Origin: Porphyra umbilicalis
Lineage: Eukaryota > Rhodophyta > Bangiophyceae > Bangiales > Bangiaceae
Assembly: GCA_002049455.2 (NCBI GenBank)
Contig: KV919120.1
Span: 1 to 64,000, forward strand
Direction of reading: 5' to 3'
DNA: 64,000 nucleotides
The notes below the pieces were generated by a model, which made no database searches, was not told where the DNA came from, and worked only from the letters and a program-made list of their open reading frames with translations. The position numbers and the translations under genes are program-made. This document shows, one piece after another, positions 32,739-41,274 of this stretch. Within the stretch, counting starts at the first letter, position 1; each line of letters opens with the position of its first letter.

Positions 32739-34313
32739 CTACTTGCCCGCCCCCGCGCCCGCCAGCCCCGCCGCATACGACAGCGTGTTGATGCTCTTGG
32801 CCGCATCCGCCGCCGCCGGGGAGACGGTGGCGACCATGGCCGTCGCGGCGCCGCCCTCCAGCAGCGGCCGCAGCAGGCGCGTCAGCGGCGACGACCGCCA
32901 CGGCACGTGTGGCGGCGGGGCGCCGCCGCCCCCGCCGCCACCGGCGTCGCCGCCGCCGGCCCCAGCCGCACGGGCGCGGATCACCTCCTTGAGACCAAAC
33001 AGGTCGGCGGCAATGGCGCGCGCCTCCTTCATCGTCGCCGCCGGCAGGCGGCGCGCCCCCCCCCCACCCCCGCCCCCACCGCCGCCACCGCCGCCCGCTG
33101 CCGACGCGTACTCGGCGCCCGCCAAATCCAGCGCCACCCACCGCCCCCCCACCGCCGGGTGCGCCGCCGCCGCCGCCGCCGTCGCCGTCGCAGCGTCTTT
33201 GGCGGCGCGCGCCGCCGCCAGCCGGTCGGCGGCCACCCCCCACGCCGCGTCAACGGCCGCCAGCCGCGCCGCGTCGGGCCGCACCCCCGTCGCAACGTAC
33301 GCGCCCGTCGTCGGGTTGCGGGTAAACTGCTTGGCGCCCTCTGCCACGCGCACGTCGTCGCGCGTCTTGCCGACGGGCACCGCCGCCGCCGCCGCCGCCG
33401 CCGTCGCGGCGCGCGCGGCGACCATGGGCGGCGACACGACTTCCAGGGCGAGCACCCCGTGCGAGCGGGAACTCACGTCGTGCACCGTCGACGCGCCGAC
33501 GGCGCGGAGGGCGACGCCGGCAGCGACCGCCGCCGCCACGTCCGCGGCGGTGCGGCACGGGACGGCGCGGAGGGGGGCGGTCGTCACCGCCCCGACGCCG
33601 GGCGCGCCGGCGAGCGTCGTGGCGCCGCGGAGGTGGGTGCGCCCGTCGGCGCCTTGGCGCACCGTCACCGGCGCGCGGTCGCGGAGGAGGTCGGTGGTGG
33701 CGCCGCCGAGGAGTTCGACAAACGTCACGAGCAACAGCAGGTCGGGGGGGGGCGCACCGCCGCCGCCGCCGCCACCATCGCCGTCGCTGTCGCCACCGTC
33801 GCCGTCGCCATTGCCGTGGCCACCGCTGCCGCCGCCGTCGCTGCCGCTGCCGCCGCCATGGACGTTGGTGCCCGTCGCGGTGGCGCGCCGGTGGCGCAGG
33901 CCGTCGACCAACGCGGCTGCCGCGGCGGCCACCAGCCCCCCCTCGTCATAGCCGAGGAGCGTGTGCGTTTTGCCCGACCCGCTGTGCCCATACCCCATGA
34001 CCGCCGCCGTGCCGCCACGGAGCGTCGTTGCCACCAGCGCGGGTAGCACGTCCGCCGCGACCGCCGCGGTGGGGGTGGCGGGGGGGAAGACGGCCGCAAA
34101 CGGGCCGCCGCTCCACGTGCGGGCGCGCCCGCGCACCGCGCCCGTGACGGTTAGGCGGCCGTCGGGGGCGGCGGCGCGGGCCACCTCCTCCGCCCCGTCT
34201 TGCCTGTCAATGGCAAGGAGGGGGCGCCAACGCACCACGACGCGCACGGCGGTGGTCGACGCCGGGGGCGGCGCAGATGCGGCGGCCGTGGGCGATGGCC
34301 GAGGCGCGTCCAT
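32739..34313 (-). CDS. divergent kinesin motor domain protein without stalk
   Basis: About 524 residues from the ATG at 34313 (MDAPRPSPTAAAS). Motor motifs occur in order: RVVVRWRPL near the start; FAAVFPPATP; a P-loop GYGHSGSGKTHTLLG (about residue 108) where most kinesins have GYGQTGSGKT; switch I DVSSRSHGVLALEV; switch II VALDLAGAEYAS (usually DLAGSE); then WRSSPLTRLLRPLLEGG, MVATVSPA and SINTLSYA. The protein stops eight residues after the SINTLSYAAG block, so there is no neck coiled coil, stalk or tail. Several loops are inflated by Gly/Asp/Ser (after VHGG) or Ala. ATP and microtubule binding look possible, but processive transport is doubtful. A non-motile or partner-dependent role, or a truncated gene, are alternatives. 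Not assignable to a numbered kinesin family by eye. Confidence 0.85.
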   Translation of the reverse strand: MDAPRPSPTAAASAPPPASTTAVRVVVRWRPLLAIDRQDGAEEVARAAAPDGRLTVTGAVRGRARTWSGGPFAAVFPPATPTAAVAADVLPALVATTLRGGTAAVMGYGHSGSGKTHTLLGYDEGGLVAAAAAALVDGLRHRRATATGTNVHGGGSGSDGGGSGGHGNGDGDGGDSDGDGGGGGGGAPPPDLLLLVTFVELLGGATTDLLRDRAPVTVRQGADGRTHLRGATTLAGAPGVGAVTTAPLRAVPCRTAADVAAAVAAGVALRAVGASTVHDVSSRSHGVLALEVVSPPMVAARAATAAAAAAAVPVGKTRDDVRVAEGAKQFTRNPTTGAYVATGVRPDAARLAAVDAAWGVAADRLAAARAAKDAATATAAAAAAHPAVGGRWVALDLAGAEYASAAGGGGGGGGGGGGGARRLPAATMKEARAIAADLFGLKEVIRARAAGAGGGDAGGGGGGGAPPPHVPWRSSPLTRLLRPLLEGGAATAMVATVSPAAADAAKSINTLSYAAGLAGAGAGK

Positions 34314-35196
34314 GGCGCGGCCGGTTGACAATGGTGCTCACACCGGAGCGCATCCTCGCGTCTCCGAGTGGGGGGAAGGCGACACGGGAGCGGAATCGAG
34401 TTCAACACACGTCCATGAATGCGCCTTTTTAAAAAGCCACCCCGTCGAGGGGGGGGTGAGCGAGCCGTTGTCGAGCCAGGAGGCAACCAAAGGTCAGGCG
34501 GTGCACCATGAGGGAGCGAGGTGGTGGGCACGATGGCACTGATGGCAAGTTGTGCTGTTGAACTTCTAGTGGGAAGGAGTACGCAATTGATGGACCATTT
34601 GTCAGGCGAATCCTAACCTACTCGCATTCGATTCGGGGGGACCACGGGGGAACCGAGGGCTTGCAATCGATTTCAATTGGGCGCGTTTTTGGCGCGTCAT
34701 GTGTAAGAAATCGCAGTGATCTCGAATCACCGACCGACGCCATGACGAAGGCCAGGCCGTGGCACTGGCGTCGAGGTATGCGAGTGAGTGGCGCCGTGCC
34801 GCCCTCTCATGGCCACGCCTACTGGAGAGCTGTCGTACACCCCCCCAATCTGACCTCACACCGCCTGGATCGAGCGTGCCCTCGTCGGTTACGGCACCAC
34901 CTTTTTTCCACATCGGTCGCCTTCTGGCGTCTTGACGGCTAGCCGGCGAAGACATCATTGTTCGACCACTTCTTCAGTTGACGGGCAGCGCGATGGCTGT
35001 CCTCTGGCGCTCGCCTCTGATTTGAGGCTGTGCTTATCAGCTGGTACACTGCCGTGGTACTGGTTCGCACCCCCGCGGCGGCTTGACGCGCCCATGCGTG
35101 AGTCTAGGAACGCCTCTAGCTTGGAGGGGGCTTGGGCAGCTACCATCGGTGCCTGCCAAAGAGCTGCACGCCCATATCGCGGCCATCCTCCCGCGC
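34314..35196. other. upstream region of the kinesin gene, no supported gene
   Basis: Less GC-rich spacer with a TTTTTAAAAAG-like motif near 34427, which could be a TATA-type element for the leftward kinesin gene. No coding region recognised. Confidence 0.35.
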
Positions 35197-35682
35197 ATGC
35201 TTTTCCCATTTGGGTTGGCCCACACCGGCGGGCGTGTGGCCACGGCAGGCGCGAACGGCGTCACGCCGGCAAGCGGGGCGACCCACCGCGGGCGCCCGGC
35301 GCACGCGGCGGACCTGCTCGCTGCGGGCACGCCGGCCCACGCAGCGGCGTCCAACGGCGCCACTTTCCGCAGGAGCACCCCCGCCACGGGCCCCGCTGCA
35401 CCCCGTGGGGCATCGCGCCCACGCGGGGGCGGCCGTTGGCACGGCGGCGGTGACCGCGTCGACGCCCCTCCTGTCCGTGGCGGACCATTAGGCGGCGGGG
35501 GTGGCTTTGGCGGTGGCGGTGGCGGCCGCCGAGCCGGCCCGGCGCCGGTGGGGGACGACCGCGCCACGCGCTTGGGTGGGGCGGCGGCAGGTGGCCGTGC
35601 GGCCACCATTGCTGCGCTCGCCGGCATGGGCGCGGGCGTGGCCGCCGCCGCCAACCGGGGACGGCAGACAACCCACCGGTAG
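35197..35682 (+). CDS. doubtful Gly/Ala-rich small open frame
   Basis: From the ATG at 35197 (MLFPFGLAHTGGRVATAGAN) the frame shows strong G/C third-position bias to a TAG at 35680, with Gly-rich and Arg-rich segments (GGGGGFGGGGGGRRAG). No domain is recognisable, and the opposite strand is also open. It may be a real small gene, an exon, or a by-product of GC content. Confidence 0.2.
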   Translation: MLFPFGLAHTGGRVATAGANGVTPASGATHRGRPAHAADLLAAGTPAHAAASNGATFRRSTPATGPAAPRGASRPRGGGRWHGGGDRVDAPPVRGGPLGGGGGFGGGGGGRRAGPAPVGDDRATRLGGAAAGGRAATIAALAGMGAGVAAAANRGRQTTHR

Positions 35683-35897
35683 GGGCGCCGTCACGGGCGA
35701 CTCGTGACGGTCGTCTGAGCGCGGGGCGGCGGCCTCGGACGGCGGATGGGGCGGTCCCCCCGCTCGCCCACGTTGCTGTTGGTACACGGCTGAGGAGGCG
35801 GGCGGGTCACGGCGTGAAGACGGTTCATCGCTGCTGCGGCGCCCGCCCCGAGTTAACATGTTGCATGGTCGCGTACCCGGTACGGTGGCCGCTGTGG

Positions 35898-38790
35898 CCG
35901 TGCCACTCGCGCACACTGCGCAGCGGGCCCAAAACCGTCGTCAAGAGCACGTCTGCTTTTGCGTGTTTTGGGACGAACAGATTATCTGCAAACCGCCCTG
36001 GGGCTCTGTCAAGGCTGGTTTTTTCCAGAAAGGGCGCCAAAATCATCTGTTCGCCGGGATAGATGCATCTCCACTCGTAAAAAGAGAGACACAGCATAAG
36101 ACGTATACACTTCACCCTTCCAGAAAGAGAGAGAGGCGGAGAAGCATCTATGGCCCTGCTAGCAGGCGCAATGTGTGGAGTGAGGAACGATTCCTGTTCT
36201 CGCAAACACAAATATGCAAGGACCTCGCATGGGATGGCCTCTGAGAGCCTGTCAAGGGGGGTCGATCTGTTTTTTGCACAGGAACTCTGTTTCTTTAAAC
36301 AGGAACACGGGCCTCCAAGAGGCTCAAAACAGGCAAAAACAGAGGCCCACGCACCATGCACGTAGGATAATCGGATACTGAGACGAATTCCTGTCCAGTC
36401 GTTATAACTCGAAAATTGTAACGACTGGCTACCACGGCTTCCTCAGGACGGCTCTCAGCCATCGTTATAACGATTGGATATGCGTGCTCCACGTGCATTC
36501 ACTCTGATCCACACAGTTATCCGCGTCCCACCACACATTGAAATATTTAAGCCATTCCAAAGCTGGCTCCGATTTCAACCCCTCTTCAGTGCATGTGTAG
36601 CGCATGTCCTTGATTATCTGCGAGATTTTCACATGGGATTTTATGACTTCCGCCCTTGGTACCTAAAGGCATCAGTACGAACCCCAGATGAATTCTAAGG
36701 AACTAATACTCTCTGGCGATTCAGGCCCCAGAGCATCGCGCCCTCAGGGTGCCCCCCCCAGCGGTGTGCGGCCGAACAGCCTCGTCAATAAAACACTTCT
36801 CCCGGCCTCGTCCCATTTCTATGCTCACCCACATCCCTTTCCCACCGACGGCGCAATTCCAAGGACGCTCGTGATGTGTCTGTGCTTGTTGAAAACGCCG
36901 CGATTAAACCCCGGAGTTGCGCACGCTACCTTGCATCGAAGGTTTCGACACTGTGCATCTCTTTTCTGTATACTGCGCGCACGTTCGTGTATCCAGTTTG
37001 CACCACCCCAGCACGAGAAAAGTGAACATTCTATGGTGTACGATCAACAGGTACCAACGCAGAAATCGCGCCGTGCCGCCAGTCCGCGCTTCATCATGCC
37101 CCCAGTCCACGCTTGTCTGCGAGGCCGCCGTGTTCGGAACAGTCATAGTTAAGACAATCCGTAGCATTTAGGGTGACTGAACAATAGTTTATTCGTGGTC
37201 CAGAGGGCGCATGACAAATACGTAATTCTAATACTTTCTTGGTTCTTTGGCGATGCTGTCATCGCCGCTGTCAGCGTGGGTGAAACGTCTCGCATGTCGG
37301 GCCATATTGTTGGTATATCGGTAAATTTGATCGGTAAGGGTCTCGGTATCCCGATCAATAGTCGGTATCGTCCATTTTCTCAATGGTCGGTACAGGTCTG
37401 TAATGTAATAATATTCGTATTTAATCCTGGGAGAGCTCGACCGACGCCACACACCGGGCGAGGCACTCACCGGTCCCATTAGTCGCCGACCAGATAGACC
37501 AGCAAAACAGCCACGATGCAATATTGATCGCAGAAGACATCCGCGTCTAGTATGCAGGCCCTCCTGCTTCAGTCCAGCTCGCCTCCTATGCCCAAGCAAG
37601 CGTGTCCTCTGCCCTGTCAAAAGATGCCTGGGTATCCCCAAGAGGTAGTGTTGCGGCTGCGGAACTTCCGCGCCACCAAGTTTCCTTTGCGTCATAATGT
37701 TGGTAGCAGAGTGGGCGAGCGGTATGTTGTCGATGTATGTGCCTTGATGTGTGGGGAATGTATGGCGCGCTGTGGTACGCAGGAGTATTATTGGTGGGGA
37801 GGCGAAGGGATGGATCCGAGCTTGCCCAGGTCAGACACAGTCGAGGCCGTGGTGCTACTTGGGTGGAGTGCAGAGGCGGGAGGTTGATATGGTCGGGGTC
37901 ATGCGGTGGTAGTTGCACTGTGTGGATGAGGGTGCGGACGCGAGTGGGGCTCTAACCACATATGCCACAAAATCGGAAAATTTTATGAAACGTGAGACTA
38001 CCGAGATATCGGTACAAAATCGATAAATCAGTATTCCGATTGGGAAAGAGCATTCATCGCAATGTTCGGTAAATGCCAACCTTAGTGGCCACGCCCTGAC
38101 GGTCCAGAAACACAGAGCGACGGGACAGCTACGCATCGCGCGTCTGAGATGAGAACGTCTGCGAGATGCCATTGGCAACACGCCAGGTCTGACGTCATAC
38201 TGTCATGTGAACTTTCATCCACCTCATCCAGCCTGATACTGTGCATTCTATTCCGCGTATTTTGCAACGACTTCGGAAAATGAAGTATTATACCTTTGCG
38301 ACATTAGGAATGTAACCCCCGCATCCTCATCTAAGAAAGACAGACGTTTCTAACTAACCTCCTAACGCATCAGCCGATGAAAGACGGTATGAAAAAAAAG
38401 AAGACAACAGTGACCAACTCCGTAAGAGAGGCTCACAAATAAGAGCGCTACTGATCCATGTTCTCCACAACCCAGCTTAGTACCAGTCGCCAAAAATTGG
38501 AACGTGATCGGCCGGTAGGAAGAGCATGAGAGGAAAAGTTGCGAGCCCACTCACTGGCAGAGAGTTACTGTGCAAGTGTGCGAAAGATTTTCTCCATTTG
38601 CAGGCTCCAGTGAGGTGCCCAGAGCCCCTATTTCGAATTGTGAAATAATTCGCCAGATAGTGAAGTGGCCCCCAGCCTTCTCTCTCGGTCGAATTCAAAT
38701 GCTGAATAACGCTACGTGCATGAAACATGGGCCAAAACAGACGTGCTCTTGACGACGGTTCTGGGCCCGCTGCGCTGCCCGTGGCACGGG
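35898..38790. mobile_element. candidate element bounded by inverted repeats, AT-richer interior
   Basis: The sequence around 35898-35960 recurs in inverted orientation at about 38730-38790. The best shared part is CCGTCGTCAAGAGCACGTCT, extended by GCGCAGCGGGCCCA on one side, about 55-60 bp with a few mismatches and a small gap. The 2.8 kb between is clearly less GC-rich than its surroundings, has no long frame, and contains two clusters of TCGGTA. I could not find a target duplication, so the borders and class are open. It could be a fold-back DNA element or two independent repeat copies. Confidence 0.45.
37316..37395. repeat. five TCGGTA motifs in 80 bp
   Basis: TCGGTA occurs five times in direct orientation, with CCGATCAATAG between. 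Further copies in both orientations lie near 38003-38075 (ACCGA, TCGGTA, TTCGGTA). The array lies inside the AT-richer segment and may be a binding-site cluster. Confidence 0.6.
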
Positions 38791-39000
38791 CATGACGTCA
38801 CTGCCCACGTGGTCGCGTCGTTGGCATGAGGCGGCCTCCTTCGTCGTTGACACTTCTTTCTGTGTCGGGTTTGCGCACCCCCCCCTCATCATATTCTGCT
38901 CACACAGACACAGCGGTCAGGGCAAACGTACAGTAACTGTCAAATGTATTGCTTACTCTTCGCGTTTGTCTGTTTTCTATGTACAAGGTCCCCAGCCCCC
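38791..39000. other. 3' flank of the GH113-like gene
   Basis: Short spacer, no gene. Confidence 0.4.
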
Positions 39001-41274
39001 TCACTCCCATGGCGGGGGGATGCGGGACATGCGCGTCACGCACAAGTTATCGATATACACAGTTAGTGCCGCGGCGTCCCCCCCCCAGGACCCCTCCAGG
39101 CCGAGCGTCAGCACCACCCCCCGGGGCTTGCCGACCAGCGACGGCCACGTGCGCAGCGGCATGGCTACATGCTGCGTCACGGCCGCCGCCCCGTCGCGTG
39201 CCGAGGATACGCCCGCCACCCGCAACGCCCACGAGCGCTCCCGCGCGCCCGTCGACGCAATGGCCAGGCGGAGGCCCGCCCACGGCGGGGGCCCCCTCCC
39301 ACGCGCGCTGCGTGCCCACACCCCCGCCGGCCGCGCCGCAAACGTCACGTCCATCTCCAGCAGCGGCAGCGCGTTGGACGGCCCCTCCCGGCCGCGGGCG
39401 GTGGCCCACGCAACGGCCGACGCCACGTCATTGCCGAGGCGCGCCGTCGCGTCCCACCGCCGCCCGTCGCCGGTGCGACGGAGCAGCAGCGCGCGGCGGC
39501 CGTGCGTGACGCCCATGGACGTGACGGAGGGGGGGGTCGCCCGCAGGACGGTCAGGCGGCGGCGGGGGGATGAGCGTGCGCGGTGCGCGCGCGCCGCCGC
39601 CGTAGACGCCGCGCGGGAGGTGGCGGTTTGCGTGAGGGGCGTCAACCACCGGGCCGTGCGGCGGCGGGGGGATTTGGCCTTGCCCTTGCCCTTGCGGGGG
39701 GTGGCCGTCGCTTTGGTCCCCCTGCGCTTGCGCGCCGCCGCCCGTGCACGACCCTTGGCCGAAGCCGCCCGCCGCTTGGCGGCCCGCCGCCGCGGCGTCG
39801 GCAGCGGCACGGCCGTCCATCCCGCGGTGCCCCGCTCAAACGACGCGATGCGGATGTGGAGGGGCGCCCGCAGGCGGCGCTTGTAAAAAAAGCGCACGAC
39901 GCCCTCGGCGGGCTTGTGTTGGGGGCTGTACCCGCGGTCGCCGTCAAACGCCAGCTGCCGGTGCTCCCAAGTCCACCAGTAGACGCCCTTCCACCACGCG
40001 TAGCGGCTCATGGTCGACATGAGCGCGTCGTACGCGTCGCGCTGCAGCTTCAAGTCGACGGGAACCCCGCTCGTCGCGCGCCACGCGTACGGCTGCTGCA
40101 CGCTGTTGGCGATGGACTTGAAGCCCGCTTCCGTAAAGATGACGCGCTTGGCGGGGAGACCGATACGGCCTTTCCAGCTGGAAATGTGGGCGGCGTGGCC
40201 CTCCCACGCGTCGCGGAGTTGGCGCACCATCGGCGACGGCTTGCCGTCGTTCGAGGTCGAACGGAGGGGGAAGTAGGCGTTGATGCCGATGAAATCCAAC
40301 CTGTGAAAGAAACGTGGGGGGGGTGGGGGGGGGCGGAAGACATGTGAGCGAGCAACATCGGACACAGGGACCCAAACGGTGAGCAGGAAACGACAGATCG
40401 TGGTCAGCAGCCGATGGCAACACGCTCCGCTGTGGTGTTCCTTGCCACACTCCCCCCTTCCTCCCAGTCGCCCCCCACTATGCGAGCACCCCGATCCGCA
40501 GCGATGGCCAACGCACTCCCTCCACATCTTTGGGCTGACGGCCATGTACGAGTCCCAGTTGGAGCAGTAGGTGACTTCCCCCGGGAAGCGCGCCCGCACG
40601 CCCTTGATGATGCGGAGCCACTCGCCCACGTGCCCGAGCGTCCGCTTCTTCTCCACGCCGACCGAAAACGTCGCGACGCCCTCCTGCCGCGCGACCACCG
40701 CCCAACTCCAAATGAAGGCGCGGTACGAGGCGAACCAGGCGGCCGACGGGCGGATCTCCCCCCGCCAGTGCCCGTTTGCCAAATCCACGTGCGGTTTGAG
40801 AAAGACGCGCATGCCCGCCGCGTGCACGCGGCGGACGAGCCACCGCACCATCGGCGTCGTCACCGCACAGTCGGCGGACGTGCCGTAGGTGATGGCCGAC
40901 GCCCACTCGGTCGCCTGCGTGCCAAACACGTTGATCGACACGTGCCGCACGCCCGCGTCGCGCATGGAGCGGATGGAGGTGGCCAACTGCGCGTGCGTCA
41001 AGCTCGTGTCGCAAAAGGGCGCGAGCGACATGCCGAGGTGCACCGACGCGTCGCGCGCCCAGCGGGGGCGGGGCGCCGCCCGTCGGAGGGTGGGGAAGGG
41101 GAGGGCCACCGACGTGGCGGGGGCGCCGCCACCGCCGATGGTCGCGCCGGTGGTGGTGGTGACGCCCGCCGCGGTGGCGGTGGCGGTGGTGGCGGTGGCG
41201 GCCGTGGCAGCCACCCACAGCACCGCCGCGGCGGCGGCAGCGGCGGCGGCGGTCATGGCGCCACGCGTCCGCAT
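39001..41274 (-). CDS. secreted GH113-like endo-beta-1,4-mannanase with C-terminal beta-sandwich-like region
   Basis: Exons 41274-40517 and 40300-39001 give about 685 residues. The N terminus is a signal peptide (MRTRGAMTAAAAAAAAAVLW). The TIM barrel begins HLGMSLAPFCDTSLTHAQL and VRHVSINVFGTQATEW, then MRVFLKPHVDLANGHWRGEI. The putative acid/base Glu is at about residue 208 in ATFSVGVEKKRT, then VTYCSNWDSY, LDFIGINAYFPL, and a putative nucleophile Glu at about 310 in KRVIFTEAGFKS. The end of the barrel has WWKGVYWWTWEH. This order matches GH113 beta-mannanases. After the barrel come a strongly basic linker (KRRGTKATATPRKGKGKAK) and a region ending LTVYIDNLCVTRM that resembles a carbohydrate-binding beta-sandwich. 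Mannan in bangiophyte walls would be a natural substrate; this is inference. Stop is TGA. Confidence 0.82.
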   Translation of the reverse strand: MRTRGAMTAAAAAAAAAVLWVAATAATATTATATAAGVTTTTGATIGGGGAPATSVALPFPTLRRAAPRPRWARDASVHLGMSLAPFCDTSLTHAQLATSIRSMRDAGVRHVSINVFGTQATEWASAITYGTSADCAVTTPMVRWLVRRVHAAGMRVFLKPHVDLANGHWRGEIRPSAAWFASYRAFIWSWAVVARQEGVATFSVGVEKKRTLGHVGEWLRIIKGVRARFPGEVTYCSNWDSYMAVSPKMWRECVGHRCGSGCSHSGGRLGGRGECGKEHHSGACCHRLLTTICRFLLTVWVPVSDVARSHVFRPPPPPPRFFHRLDFIGINAYFPLRSTSNDGKPSPMVRQLRDAWEGHAAHISSWKGRIGLPAKRVIFTEAGFKSIANSVQQPYAWRATSGVPVDLKLQRDAYDALMSTMSRYAWWKGVYWWTWEHRQLAFDGDRGYSPQHKPAEGVVRFFYKRRLRAPLHIRIASFERGTAGWTAVPLPTPRRRAAKRRAASAKGRARAAARKRRGTKATATPRKGKGKAKSPRRRTARWLTPLTQTATSRAASTAAARAHRARSSPRRRLTVLRATPPSVTSMGVTHGRRALLLRRTGDGRRWDATARLGNDVASAVAWATARGREGPSNALPLLEMDVTFAARPAGVWARSARGRGPPPWAGLRLAIASTGARERSWALRVAGVSSARDGAAAVTQHVAMPLRTWPSLVGKPRGVVLTLGLEGSWGGDAAALTVYIDNLCVTRMSRIPPPWE
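40301..40516 (-). other. 216-bp GT-AG intron in the GH113-like gene, open in frame
   Basis: Donor GTGCGT at 40516 downward, and acceptor TTTCTTTCACAG ending at 40301 after a C-rich tract. Phase 2 at both borders joins KMWRE to LDFIGINAYFPL. Its length is a multiple of three with no stop, so unspliced DNA reads through with a foreign-looking Cys/His/Pro-rich insert. Confidence 0.85.
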
